DNA of 64,000 bases from Vitellaria paradoxa (GCA_019916065.1 CM034242.1:7436453-7500452), one strand, 5' to 3'. Numbered from the stretch's first letter, positions 1 through 11,047 are shown. Numbers and translations: made by a program. The notes: generated from the letters alone by a model not told the origin.

Positions 1-130
1 TGCCCAATGAATCCCAAAACCAATCTAATAATGCAAGCTAATCTTTAATTAATAAGGCTTAATTACTATAGAAATAGCTTGATATACATTGTTTGGCCAA
101 TTTCTTAACAGTTCAAGCTTTTAGAGTAAT

Positions 131-415
131 TAGTGACTTGTTGAAAATATAAAAGACAAGAAATAAAATTGGAAAGAAAATATAGTGACTTGTCGAAAAT
201 ATAAAAGACAAGAAATAAAATTGGAAAGAAAATATAAACTTTACGTATTGTCATATATATTATAAAGGTTACAAAAAAGCCTTTAAATAGGCTTACAATG
301 AGGGGTATGTACGGTAATCATCTACATACTAAAATAAAACTTACTACTTACTAAATACTAAAATATAGAATATTCTATTATAGATATATAGATATATATA
401 TATAAAGAATATAAA
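131..415 (-). repeat. Relic of a short Copia-type LTR with an internal 52-bp duplication
   Basis: This stretch is clearly homologous to the LTR at 19842-20058. Shared blocks include the ATATAAAAG-CAAGAAAT start, the TTTAAATAGGCTTACAATG core and the ATATTCTATTATAG tail. The left end is duplicated in tandem with a 52-bp period (131-182 and 183-234), differing at one base (TTGTTG versus TTGTCG). The terminal CA seen at 20058 is not recognisable here, and no primer-binding site lies next to it. Orientation is inferred from the better copy. It is a decayed solo LTR or LTR fragment. Confidence 0.6.
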
Positions 416-420
416 GAATA

Positions 421-967
421 AAATTCCATGCATTCTAACGTTTGTTTATAAAAGATCATTCATGCAAAATACTTTTCTCCATGCAAAAAAAAAAAGACAG
501 AAATTGTTCTCATACAAGCATTTCCCGCAAGAAGATTCCAAAAAAAGGAGCACTCCCCTGAGAAGTTCCTTAAAGTTTTTTTATTCCATTTATGGCACCC
601 CCTGCCCAGTTTAAAATTGTGGAAAAGATCTTCTCCGACAAAAATTTTTTCATAGATTCTTTGAAAAGGTTCTCAATGTTTAAGTTTATAAACGTTTTCC
701 CAAAAATCCCTCAAATACACACGGGAATTTGTTAACTGCGAGGATCATATCTCAAACATTCGCGGAGACTATTTTCTAAGTACCTGTGGAAAACCACCCC
801 CATTAAATCCCAATTTTTTAGAAATAAATCTCATACATTCTAACATCCACTTGTTCAAAACGGATCATTCATTCAAAATAGCTGTTCTCCTTACGAAAAA
901 AGGGGAGTAGGTGGGGAAGATCATTTTCCCGCAAAACTACAGGCAATGAGAAGAGAATCTGCTTTCT
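421..967. repeat. Diverged direct repeat downstream of the PMD pseudogene
   Basis: Two related segments lie about 400 bases apart (roughly 421-535 and 823-935). Both carry CATTCTAAC, then GATCATTCAT, CAAAATA, TTCTCC and CCCGCAA in the same order. They sit just past the 3' end of the minus-strand PMD reading frame, so they may be a duplicated 3' flank or UTR. I see no coding capacity here. Confidence 0.45.
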
Positions 968-3412
968 CTATTCTAAGATATTTCCACATATGCTTCGGCT
1001 GGGAACCCATGAAGTGGCACTAAGTTCCTCCAGAACCTTGGCATGATCCAATAGCTTTGCCCGATCACCCTTGAACTCTTGAAGTAGCTTCTTTGTTTTA
1101 TCTATATCTTGCTAAAGCTTGAGCAGTTCCATTTTGACACAAGAAACTTGCACTAAGTGACAAGCTTTTTGCAAATCAACCTCCAACCACCGCATATCAA
1201 TATGGCAAAATCTAACCGAATTCAAACCTTGACACATTGCATTTACCTCTTCAAGAGTTAGGTCCTCCAATGGTTTTTCATCAAGACTTTGCATTAACGA
1301 GCCCAGAAGTTGCAAATTCAACACGCGCACAAAACGCGGTTGAGCAGCAATATGAATGAATATATTACCACGGCGATCATAGAGTTTGTACAAATATGGC
1401 AAGTAAATTGGCGCGACTCCAGCAAACAGAACCTCTTTACTTGGTAATTCAATAACAAGATGGGATAAAACAATATCCTCAGACGACGAAATAATGGGGG
1501 GAATGAAAACTCTTAAAGGAGACTCAATTACCAAGGCAAGTACAGCACTAATGGCATACACACAAAAACCAGTACCAGTGAAAGGACCAGAAAGGACCGC
1601 CGCGGTAGAGCCATAAGAAGGCAAAGTCACAACACTGCTTGAATCGGTAAATACAACGAGAAGGTCTTCATGAATTGGTGTAGACGCAACAGCAATGATC
1701 GAGGGAGTTAAAGTAGGAGAAGAAAAATCTCTTGGTTCTGAAATAGTATCTCTTAAAACGGAAACATTCTCTTGGGTAGATATAGAGGAAAGAGCCTTAG
1801 CATTGTAATCGTTGTCAAGAGATTCAACAGGTGGAATGCCAGGGGAATATGCATCTCTTAAGGAAATTTCGCTACGATCATCCCTTACTTGAGTCAGCTC
1901 CTTCCCGGTCATCACAATGGAGGGTGATGACGAGACTTCAAAAATCGCTTCCATAATGAGATTTCCCTCAGAGGCAAGAATACGCGTGGCCTCACTCACA
2001 GTAATATCTCTTTCATTTATAGAAGAAGAGATAGCAAACCCAGAAACACCCTCTGCAAAAGCTGCGAACCCAAAGGCTGGAATAAAAACATCACTAGCAA
2101 CCGCGGGAAGCTTCCTGATATCATCATTCGTATCATTCTCTCTCTCTGCCACAATCTCGGAAAATTTAGAAGTTCCACCCTCCACTGCAGCTTCTGTATC
2201 CGCAGGTGAAACTGATGATAATCCATCATCCCGATTCCTACACTCAAAAGAATTCTCAAGAATATTTTGCGAAGGACTTCCAGTAGTATCTGATTCTTGC
2301 TGAATAGCAACTGCTTCTGATCCTATTTCAGGAAAGTTTTGTGAGTAAGGGCTTCCAACAGGGACAGATTTTTGTTTGGCCTTTCGTGGGAGGATAGCCT
2401 TGCTGCGAGGAGGAACAGCCTTTAAAAAAAATTAAAAAAAAAAAAGAAAAAGAGAGACAGAAAGAGAGAACCTATACATTAGCTAAGGTAAAAATAGCAA
2501 ATGTAAGTGAAAGCTAAAAAGAGGGTCGAAATCAACCTTCTTTGAACGTTTGTTCACACGCATAGTAGATTCCTCGGAATCGAGACTCTCCATCATTCTT
2601 TTTGTAGCCCTTCAAAAATGTTACAACTCTTTTAGGAGCCTCGACAAGAGTGGCACCATTGGGAAACACCGCGGTTGGAATACCATGAACAATACCCAAA
2701 GGTTTGGCATATCGCGAAACAATGGTACCACGGGAATGAGAACCTTTACAAGGTGACAAAAGAGGGTCGTCTTTGACAATCGGAGGAACCTTTATCCCTT
2801 CAGGAGTACCAGAAACATAGTCCTTGAAAAGCTTCAGCTGATAATGCCACCAATTACCAACCACAAAAGTATATGAACCTTGCCGATTAGATCGAGGTAA
2901 AATTTGCGGCCCTTCCATGAGTTGGATTATATCTTGAGCTGAATCATCAAACAACTTCAAGCTCTCTGAAGCAGATCGGATAACACCAGGATTAGTCAAA
3001 CATTGATCAAACCCAAATTGCCTGGCTACGCAGTGAGGATTATAATTCTTGGAGACCCAACCATTCTCGGTAAAGGCAGGTAAACTACGAGGCATCAACC
3101 AACCGAGCCAAAGATGAACTGAAGGAGTAATAGTTTTAAGTTTAAAAGGATCAACCAGCGTTTGCTCAGGAAAATACCAAGTTAAAAGAACTCCAGTAAC
3201 AGGTGTGACATAACGACACCACGTAAATTCTTCTTCGTGGTCAATCAATGGACCGAGCTTCTTACCTGCCCCCATGCCAGACCACCTATTAGATCGTGGC
3301 TCCCGGGAAGGCTGCAAAATTTCGTCATCTCCAACTATCCTGGATGGGAATTTTCTAGGTTTAGGGCCAAACTTTAAAAATCTTTCAAAAAGCCATATTT
3401 GAAGGAAGGGAG
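968..3412 (-). pseudogene. Plant mobile domain (PMD) gene, C-terminal half, cut off by a retrotransposon
   Basis: The minus-strand frame runs in from the insertion point at 3412 with no stop down to about 2530. It contains PMD-type motifs such as LQIWLFERF next to the insertion, then VHLWLGWLMPRSLP and the hallmark VARQFGFDQ. A purine- and A-rich gap with candidate GT (2536) and AG (2420) sites leads to a second block in another frame, open from about 2419 to 1115. The simple splice leaves a phase conflict, so either the true splice differs or there is a frameshift. The second block is a variable, Ser-rich tail ending in a Lys/Glu/Leu-rich helix. A TAG at 1112-1114 interrupts it where a CAG codon would keep the helix going. 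The same frame continues 47 codons to a second stop at 968-970, so I read this TAG as a nonsense mutation. PMD proteins include MAIN/MAIL1-type nuclear proteins and transposon-borne relatives. Function here is lost. Confidence 0.75.
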
Positions 3413-3776
3413 TGTTAGGAATAAGAGTTAGTTAGAAGCTGTTATACAGCTGTTAACAGGTTGTTACAGCTGGTTAGAAGGTGGTTATCAATAGCAAGGC
3501 TGTTATTGTAATTGTTAGAGTTGTTAGGAGGTTAAGGAGTTGTTGTAAAGCTGTTAAATACAGCTATAAATAAGCCTCCAGAGGACTGAGTACAGTAATG
3601 AGTATTTTTCAAGAATTCTGATTTCCTCTCCAACCTTCCTTCTCTCATTCTCTCCTTCTCTCCTTCTTATCTTTCTCTATTTCTCTCTTCTTCTTTTCTC
3701 TCTCTGCAGATTCCCTCAAATATCATTCTCTCCTAATTCTTAAGAGTTCTACTTTCCATTTTTAGAGTTCTTAACA
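3413..3776 (+). repeat. 5' LTR of the Reina-like element
   Basis: This 364-bp LTR starts TGTTAGG and ends TTAACA. A TATAAATA box sits at 3565-3572, so transcription probably starts near 3595-3605. Upstream are several GCTGTTA/ACAGCTG-type short repeats (3438-3475) that could be promoter elements. A long pyrimidine-rich TCTCTT stretch occupies 3625-3715. It differs from the 3' LTR at two positions. Confidence 0.95.
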
Positions 3777-3779
3777 AAT

Positions 3780-3791
3780 TGGTATCAGAGC
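3780..3791 (+). other. Primer-binding site (initiator tRNA-Met)
   Basis: TGGTATCAGAGC begins three bases after the end of the 5' LTR. It is the standard complement of the 3' end of plant initiator tRNA-Met, used to prime minus-strand DNA synthesis. No mismatch is visible. Confidence 0.9.
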
Positions 3792-3925
3792 AGTCGCTCC
3801 TCGGCTCTTTTCTCACAATCTCTCCAATTTTCTCGGCAACCAAACACCTTCCAGCACTCAATAGATTTCAAGAATTTTGGATTTACTGAACCCTTTCGGA
3901 ATTCTGAGACACATACAAACAAGAA

Positions 3926-5620
3926 ATGGCAAAAGGAACCAGATTGAAGCTACTAGAACAGCAAATGAATACACTGCAGTCCAGGATTGAGTCGCAGGAT
4001 CAGAAATGGGGAGCTATGGATCAAAGAATGGTGCATGTGGAAGCTCAGTTAGGTAAGATTGATGCTCACTTAACAAAACTGGAAGTGTTAGACAAAATCC
4101 TTGAAAATCAACAAAGGTTGGATGAGATGTGGAAGGAGAAAACAAGAAAGGAAGATGGAGGCAGGGAGAATCAAAGGGCTGCTACTCTAAGGGGTAAAGG
4201 AATTCTGCCAAATCCCTACATTGAATTGGACAGCGCAGAGGCTAGTCATTGTGGATATAGAAGAGATAAAGAAGATAGAGAAATGCAGTCTAGAATGATG
4301 GGAATTCAGAATGGAGGGCCACAAGCTATAACTCCTAAATGGGAGATGCATTATTTCGATGACACTAATCCTGGAGGATGGATAAGGAGGTGCCAAAAGT
4401 ATTTCTTAATCTGTCAAACTCCTGATCATCAGAAAGTGGAAATTGCTTCAATTTTCTTGGAAGATAAGGTGGATGTATGGTATCAAGGGTGGATGGTTAA
4501 TAGAGAGGAGTTAATTTGGAAAGAATTTGTGGAAGCACTTTGTGAAAGGTTTGGAGAAAAAGGTATGAAAGATGTAGTGGAAGAGTTCAATAAATTGAAT
4601 CAAAATGGGGCTGTAGAGGAATATCAGTCCAAGTTCGAAGAACTTAAGGCACTAATGGTGAGTGAGAATCCTAATTTGACTGAATCTTATTTCATTTCCA
4701 GCTTTCTCAATGGACTGAAGGAAGAACTCGGGCCATTGGTTAAGGTGTTACGACCAAAAACACTTAGTCAAGCGATTGAACAAGCAAGATTACAGGAATT
4801 AGCTTTGGATGCTATGTATAAGAAGCAGAAATCATGGACAAAAGGAGGAATGGGAAATTCTGGGAATTCGAAAAGCTGGAATGTTGAAAATGGGAGCAAA
4901 CATTCATCTAATTGGAAAGGAGGAAGAGCAGTAGGGAATGGAAATCTCAAAAACCAGGGCAGTTTCTCTAACAACAAAAGCTCACTGAATTTCACAAGAA
5001 ACTTGATGGGCAGCAGCACATCAGAGACAAGGAAACAGCCAGAACAGTGCTTTAAATGTGGAGATAAGTATTTTGTGGGCCATGTTTGCAAAAGGCAGCT
5101 TATGAGTATGGAGGTAGAAGAAGAAATTGAAGGTATGGATGTTGAGGAACAGGATCATGGGGAGGAAGAAGAAGAAGAGGAGTCAGATATTGCTGAATTA
5201 TCCATTCATGCAATGAATGGGCAGTTTTCTCACAGCACTATGAAATTCAGAGGTTTTGTGGGAAACAGACCATTATTAATATTGATAGACAGCGACAGTA
5301 CCCATAGTTTCCTGGATGAAAAAGTGGCAAAGGAATTAAAGTGTAAAACAAGAAGAGCAACTCCATTAGCTGTCACCATAGCCAATGGACAGAAAATGCT
5401 TAGCTCAGCCAAAACTGAAGGGTTTTACTGGAAGGTACAGGGCCATAAGTTTGTGGCTGAATTGAGGTTGTTGAAATTAGGAGGTTGTGACATGGTATTG
5501 GGCACTGATTGGATCAAAGATTATAGCCCCATGGTCTTTGATTTAAAGAAACTGGAAGTATCCTTTGACAAGGAAGGAAAAAAGGTGCAATTAAGAGAAG
5601 TATGGAAGAGGCTGCCTTGA
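3926..5620 (+). CDS. Gag-protease polyprotein of the chromovirus, 564 aa, open frame
   Basis: The ATG at 3926 lies 135 bases past the primer-binding site and follows an A-rich leader. Residues 1-70 are rich in Leu, Gln and charged residues and look like a coiled coil. Residues about 140-290 are a retrotransposon gag (capsid) domain, with NPGGWIRRCQKYF and a WKEFVEALCERFGE block. A zinc knuckle of the type CFKCGDKYFVGHVC is near residue 375, followed by an acidic Glu-rich linker (400-425). A retropepsin-like aspartic protease begins near residue 445 with the active-site segment LIDSDSTHSF. The family consensus is D-S/T-G, so the third residue is Asp (457) instead of Gly. The frame ends at TGA 5618-5620, where pol should continue. 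Gag would assemble the particle; the protease may be impaired. Confidence 0.85.
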   Translation: MAKGTRLKLLEQQMNTLQSRIESQDQKWGAMDQRMVHVEAQLGKIDAHLTKLEVLDKILENQQRLDEMWKEKTRKEDGGRENQRAATLRGKGILPNPYIELDSAEASHCGYRRDKEDREMQSRMMGIQNGGPQAITPKWEMHYFDDTNPGGWIRRCQKYFLICQTPDHQKVEIASIFLEDKVDVWYQGWMVNREELIWKEFVEALCERFGEKGMKDVVEEFNKLNQNGAVEEYQSKFEELKALMVSENPNLTESYFISSFLNGLKEELGPLVKVLRPKTLSQAIEQARLQELALDAMYKKQKSWTKGGMGNSGNSKSWNVENGSKHSSNWKGGRAVGNGNLKNQGSFSNNKSSLNFTRNLMGSSTSETRKQPEQCFKCGDKYFVGHVCKRQLMSMEVEEEIEGMDVEEQDHGEEEEEEESDIAELSIHAMNGQFSHSTMKFRGFVGNRPLLILIDSDSTHSFLDEKVAKELKCKTRRATPLAVTIANGQKMLSSAKTEGFYWKVQGHKFVAELRLLKLGGCDMVLGTDWIKDYSPMVFDLKKLEVSFDKEGKKVQLREVWKRLP

Positions 5621-8562
5621 AGATGATTTCAGGAAAAAGACTGCAGTCATGGATAAAAAGGGGGATCCATAATATGACAGCCCAATTGTTTTCAATCACA
5701 GCTATGGAAGATGAAAAAACTGCTATTATAGTCCCAGAGGTTAGTCCAACTAAACTGAATTCTTTGCAAAAGCTGTTATTAGACTATGAGGACTTATTTT
5801 CTGAACCCAAAACCTTGCCTCCACCGAGAAATTTTGATCATACCATACCTCTTAAACCAAACTCAGAACCATTCAATATTAAACCTTATAGATATTCCCC
5901 TGCCCAAAAGAAGGAAATTGAAAAAATGGTGGCCGAAATGCTAAATCAATCCATCATACAACACAGTCACAGCCCATTTGCTTCACCAGTTCTATTAGTC
6001 AAAAAAAAAGATAGAACTTGGAGATTTTGTATTGACTTCCGACAACTCAATGCTATTACCATTAAAGACAAATTTCCCATACCCATAATTGAAGACTTAT
6101 TAGATGAATTACATAGGGCACAATTCTTCACCAAACTAGACCTAAGATCTGGCTATCATCAAGTTAGGATGAGACCAGAAGATAACACACAAAACAGCTT
6201 TTAAAACACACCAAGGCCTATATGAATTCAGAGTTATGCCTTTCGGCCTTACCAATGCCCCAACCACTTTCCAAGCCTTAATGAACAATGTATTCCAACC
6301 TTATTTGAGCAAATTTATCCTGGTCTTCTTTGATGACATTTTAGTACATAGCCCTTCCTTCCAAACCCATTTAGAACACCTTAAAATAACCCTACAAGTC
6401 CTCAAGGATAATCAGCTCTTTGTCAAGAAATCAAAATGCTCATTTGCACAGAAACAGATTGAGTATCTAGGATACATCATTCATGATAATGGGGTCCAAA
6501 CAGATTGTAAGAAGGTGGAAGCAATGGTGAATTGGCCTGTGCCTATTTCAGTAAAAGCATTAAGAGGATTCTTGGGCCTCACTGGCTACTATAGAAGATT
6601 TATAAATGGATATGGGCAGATTAGCAAACCACTGACAGAGTTACTTAAGAAAGATAACTTCTTTTGGGGATCTAAGGAGCAAGCAGCTTTTGAGAAGTTA
6701 AAAGTGGTGATGACTGAAGCTCCGGTGCTAGCATTACCTGATTTCACTAAAACTTTTGCAGTGGAAACTGATGCTTCGGGAAATGGAATAGGGGCTGTGT
6801 GCAGGAGGGCAGACCACTAGCCTTTCTCAGTAAGGCTTTGAGTCCAAGGAATTTGGGCCTATCTGTGTACGAGAAAGAGTTGTTGGCTTTACTGATGGCT
6901 GTAGATAAATGGAGACACTACTTGGAAGGGGAAAAATTCATAGTGCAAACTGATCATGAAAGCTTGAAACACTTATTGCAACAAAGGCTGCACACTCAAC
7001 TTCAGAAGAAGGGGATGACAAAGCTTTTGGGACTGACATGAAATTGTGTACAGAAAAGGAAAGGAAAATAAGGCAGCAGATACACTATCCAGAATTTTTG
7101 GAGGAGAACTGAAGGTTGTCTCAGCAGTGGTACCAAATTGGCTTAATGAAGTAGTGAGCAGTTATAAGGGAGACCAATTTGCTGAAGAATGTATAGCAGC
7201 ATTGCTGGTTGATCCTGATTCGCAGATAGGATATGTATTTGCAAATGGAATTCTGAAATTTCATAACAAGATCTATGTGGGAATGGGGTCAGAATTAAGG
7301 AAGGAACTAGTACAATCTATGCACAGTTCAGCAGTAGGAGGACATTCAAGAATTAGAGCCACCTATCAACGACTTAGGTAGCTGTTTTATTGGCGAGGAC
7401 TAAAGCAAACGGTAGTACAATGTGTGACAGAATGTGATGTCTGCCAGCAATGCAAGGCAGAACATTTACCCTATCCAGGGTATTTACAACCATTGCCCAT
7501 TCTTGACCAGCCGTGGACTCACTTGTGCATGGACTTTATTGAAGGGTTGCCAAGATCACATGGAAAGACAGTTATTTTAGTAGTAGTTGACAGATTAACT
7601 AAGTTTGGACACTTTATGGCATTCTCTCATCCCTTCTCAGCAGTAACAGTAGCCAAGGAATTCTTTAACGTAGTGGTGAAAATTCATGGTATTTCTCGCA
7701 GCATTGTGTCAAACAGGGACAAAATTTTTACCAGTCTTTTCTGGCAGGAACTATTTAAACTCTATGGAACTTCTCTAGACATGTCTACAACTTATCACCC
7801 ACAGACAAATGGGCAATCGGAGAGATTAAATCAGTGTTTGGAGGGGTATTTAAGGTGCATGACTTTTCTTAACCCAAAAAGCTGGGTCAACTGGTTACCA
7901 ATGGCACAATGGTGGTATAATTCCACTTTCCATACAGCCTTAGGGCTGTCACCCTTTGAGGCATTGTTTGGATTTAAACCTACCTCCATACCAGCAGCTA
8001 TAGAACAGGAACCTAAAGTGGGAGCAGTAGAGGACTTTATTCAAGAAAGACAGCAGACAATGCAAGCACTTAAACTCAATTTGCTGTTGCACAAAACAGA
8101 ATGAAGCAAATGGCAGATAAGAACAGAACTGAGAGGGAATTTAAAGTGGGAGACTTGGTATATCTCAAGCTACAGCCCTATAGACAGTCTTCCATTACTT
8201 ACAGGAACTCACCTAAATTGGCTCCAAGGTATTTTGGACCCTATCCGGTGGTAGCTAAAATAGGATCAGTGGCTTATCAATTACAACTACCTGATGGCAG
8301 CCTAATTCATCCTGTGTTCCATGTATCACTGTTGAAGAAGAAAGTGGGGCCGACTACTACTATAACCAATGCACTTCCTCTTATGGATACTCAAGGAATT
8401 TTCAAGCTGGAACCTTTGGCAATATTGGCTGAAAGGATGATTCAAAGAAATGGTAACAACATTCAGCAGTACCTCATTCAATGGGTTTCTCTTACACCCA
8501 CCGAAGCTACTTGGGAGGATTGGCCTGAACTACAACAACAATTTCCTAACTTTCAACCTTGA
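5602..8562 (+). pseudogene. Broken pol: reverse transcriptase, RNase H, integrase, chromodomain
   Basis: All pol domains are present but spread over shifting frames. The breaks I see are: a frameshift at 5590-5618 between protease and RT; a frameshift near 6187-6204 before the MPFGLTNAP motif; one near 6797-6820 in RNase H; one near 7025-7041; an in-frame TAG (7379-7381, likely from CAG); and a frameshift near 8090-8104. RT keeps the FFDD catalytic motif (about 6328-6342). RNase H keeps ETDASGNGIGAV. Integrase keeps the HHCC finger (ending CDVCQQC near 7434) and the D, D and E blocks MDFIEGLP, VSNRDKIF and GQSERLN. The C-terminus has a VFHVSLLKK segment and a chromodomain-like YLIQW...EATWEDW block (8470-8525). 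No single pol protein can be made from this copy. The first break could in principle be programmed frameshifting, but that is not usual at this place in chromoviruses. Confidence 0.9.
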
Positions 8563-8577
8563 GGACAAGGTTCTTTT

Positions 8578-8590
8578 AAAGGGGAAGGAA
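8578..8590 (+). other. Polypurine tract
   Basis: AAAGGGGAAGGAA sits one base before the 3' LTR. Such a tract primes plus-strand DNA synthesis in LTR elements. Its position confirms the LTR boundary at 8592. Confidence 0.85.
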
Positions 8591-8591
8591 T

Positions 8592-8955
8592 TGTTAGGAA
8601 TAAGAGTTAGTTAGAAGCTGTTATACAGTTGTTAACAGGTTGTTACAGCTAGTTAGAAGGTGGTTATCAATAGCAAGGCTGTTATTGTAATTGTTAGAGT
8701 TGTTAGGAGGTTAAGGAGTTGTTGTAAAGCTGTTAAATACAGCTATAAATAAGCCTCCAGAGGACTGAGTACAGTAATGAGTATTTTTCAAGAATTCTGA
8801 TTTCCTCTCCAACCTTCCTTCTCTCATTCTCTCCTTCTCTCCTTCTTATCTTTCTCTATTTCTCTCTTCTTCTTTTCTCTCTCTGCAGATTCCCTCAAAT
8901 ATCATTCTCTCCTAATTCTTAAGAGTTCTACTTTCCATTTTTAGAGTTCTTAACA
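8592..8955 (+). repeat. 3' LTR of the Reina-like element
   Basis: This is the 364-bp partner of 3413-3776. Aligning the two by eye gives two transitions and no indels. It is followed at once by the second GGGAG target-site copy (8956-8960). Confidence 0.95.
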
Positions 8956-10065
8956 GGGAGTTGAAATATAAGTAGAAATGTCATATCTTCCGACAGAATA
9001 CTCCTGGCCTGACTTGATCAAATCCAATTTGTGATAGAGTCCCGAGAAAAATGGGACCCAAAGCTACAGTGCATCCGAGGCTAAGAACTGCCAAAATTCT
9101 GAAAAGAGAACCCCTCACACCATCCGCAGGAGGGCCCTCCAAGATATGCCGTGACAACCAAGCAGCAATACACGCGGCCAAGTGATAAGGGCTATTAAAA
9201 CCCGGACCCTCTACAAAATCACCAGTTCCATCTCGCGGATTGGCATAATCAATCGACCAGTATCGCATCCAACCCTTGAAGGTGCTTTTCAAATGAGGGC
9301 TCCTCGATCACTTTTCCTGTTACCATTTTTGTCAAAAAATGAACCAAGATTATTCTGGGAAGAGTATGCAACTTGAAGAGCATTGATTATCTCCCTCACT
9401 TCCAGGTCTTCCACGGCTAAAACAACATTATCCTCCCCCCAGACGAACAAGCGAATCAGTGAAGTAACATCTTCCAGAGTAGAAGTAATTTCTCCAAATG
9501 AAGTAATAAATGTATGGGTAGAGACACTCCAGCGAGAAAAAAGAACATCCGTTGCTATGGCATTCCTAGGAATCTTAAGATCGACAGAACTCCGAATAGC
9601 TTCAAAATTTTAGCCTTTTTGAGGATTTGCCTAAAATCATTCGAGAAAGCACCCAATTCGACCAATGTTCCATTCCCTCAGGAGGAGCATTATAATTCAG
9701 GAAATGAACGAAGGAACGGGGAAAATTACCTCTTTCCAAACAAAATCGAGGTATTGAGGAAGAAGGTATACAGTCTCATCTACAGCCTCTGATTCCAGAA
9801 TAAAGACAGAAATTCTTTTCCCGAACTAATCCGGAAAGAGGACACTTCGAACCCAAAAGCAATCTCCTTGAAAATAAGGAGCCCGGAACCATTCTTCCTC
9901 GGGGGGCACCACAGGCATCAAATCATCCGTACCACATTTAAATTTCATTTGATTCACTTCCCCACGAGGCACCTCGTAAACAAGTGGGACTTGCCGAGAA
10001 AGACCAGAAGAAGGCACGACTGATGCCTTTCCTGTGGACCGAGAACTTGTAGCTTCGTCTTCCAT
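8956..10065 (-). pseudogene. Plant mobile domain (PMD) gene, N-terminal half, frameshifted
   Basis: On the minus strand an ATG at 10065 opens an 80-codon frame (stop near 9826) whose end, EEWFRAPYFQGDCFW, resembles the lead-in to a PMD. PMD blocks follow in changing frames. They are FVHFLNYNAPPEGMEHWSN near 9700-9650; RWSVSTHTFITSFGEIT with TLEDVTSLIRLFVWGE at 9540-9430; FKGWMRYW near 9285; and AAWLSRHIL with LFRILAVLSLGCTVALGP at 9170-9060. Frameshifts are evident near 9830-9790, 9650-9605, 9295 and 9036. The last frame then runs STYISTP straight into the retrotransposon boundary. Joined across the insertion, minus one target-site copy, that frame is continuous with the C-terminal half. So the element landed inside a PMD coding exon, and the rest of this half shows independent decay. 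Confidence 0.75.
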
Positions 10066-10694
10066 AAGAACAACAAGAAGAAAGAACTAACAAACCTGGC
10101 TACAAGCAAGATACAAGAATGGCGACCTCCATTTAAAGCTTCAAATACCTTCAAAACAATCTCGCGACAAAAGCACAAATAAAAACCCTAACGTTCCGCA
10201 GATGTTTTTAGGAAAGATAAAAACGAGGGTTTTGATAATGATAGAAATAAATGATGCAATGAACTTATTTGGCATTTTAACACGGAAACCCTAAAACATC
10301 ATTTCAAAATGTACTTGACGAGACCATTGGGATTTTCACAGCATCGCATTAAATGCCCATGTCAGGAAAACATCATTCCATTCCTTTCTGATGTGCACGT
10401 GCTCCTTGCTATATCAACAGCACACGCACAGGGGGGCTATTTGTGGGTACCTAGGCCACGGCTGAAGGGTCCAAGTTCACTTCTTTACATTCCTTTCTCC
10501 AGCGGCATAACTATATAATATTACTCGACCGCGGGAGGGCCACGTTAGCATATAACGACATGGCCTCGGGAGTACCATTCCCACGGAATGTTTTATCTCC
10601 CGGACTTGGAACAAGGTTCAGATATCTCTCCAACAGCCTAACGATCAGCGGGATCATCGGGGATTTAGTGGATTGGAGGCTAGAATCAAGGAAC
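10066..10694. other. 5' flank of the PMD pseudogene, no assigned gene
   Basis: This is relatively GC-rich DNA for the window. A minus-strand frame (about 10508-10708) encodes a basic, Leu- and Ser-rich peptide that I do not recognise; it runs from inside the adjacent LTR, so it may be chance. No promoter motif is clear. Confidence 0.3.
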
Positions 10695-10914
10695 TGTTGG
10701 GATTTCACCCAATCAATCTAGAGAGAGAATCAAGTCGGGAATCCTTATCCTTCTGTGGCGCGCTAGGTCAAAGGCTAAATATCCTCCTAACAGATTAGAA
10801 GGCCTTGACTCCCGCCTAAAAGAGTTCCCTCCTCACCTATATAAACTCTCCTCCTCTAGAGAGTTCATCAGAGAAGAAATCACCAACCATATTCAGTACT
10901 AATACTACCCTCAG

Positions 10915-10945
<31 letters not shown>

Positions 10946-11047
10946 CAGATTGCCCTGGTTCTCACTCCTCTGCCGGACTCCGATGACTCCGCCATCATCA
11001 ATTCAGTATAATTCCCGGAAGGCTTGACTCATCTAGGTCTACCAACA
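10695..11047 (+). repeat. Solo LTR-like sequence, about 353 bp
   Basis: The segment starts TGTTGGGATTT and ends CTACCAACA, so its ends form the TGTTGG/CCAACA inverted repeat typical of LTRs. A TATATAAA box is at 10838-10845. A (CT)14 microsatellite at 10914-10941 lies in the expected leader. Flanking 5-mers (GGAAC left, ATCCC right) do not match, and no primer-binding site follows, so it is probably a recombined or truncated remnant. The family is not recognised. Confidence 0.55.

Larger units (their letters stand above)
3413..8955 (+). mobile_element. Ty3/gypsy chromovirus (Reina-like) LTR retrotransposon, nearly complete
   Basis: Identical-length LTRs (364 bp, TGTTAGGA to TTAACA) bound an internal region that has a tRNA-Met primer-binding site, gag, protease, reverse transcriptase, RNase H, integrase and a C-terminal chromodomain-like segment, then a polypurine tract. 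The 5-bp target duplication GGGAG is intact (3408-3412 and 8956-8960). The gag-to-integrase order with RT before integrase is diagnostic of Ty3/gypsy. The short LTRs, 5.5 kb size and C-terminal chromodomain fit the Reina group better than the long-LTR Tekay group; that lineage call is inference. The LTRs differ at two transitions only (3450 C versus 8629 T; 3472 G versus 8651 A), so the insertion is young. The pol region nevertheless has at least six disabling breaks. It lies inside, and opposite to, the PMD pseudogene. Confidence 0.95.

Noticed and set aside
2410..2540. A clean intron in the PMD gene at 2536-2420
   Set aside because: The sites look good, but the join leaves the downstream block out of phase, so I only record it as a candidate.
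5590..5620. Programmed frameshift between protease and RT
   Set aside because: No slippery heptamer is evident, the position is unusual for chromoviruses, and several similar breaks follow, so a lesion is more likely.
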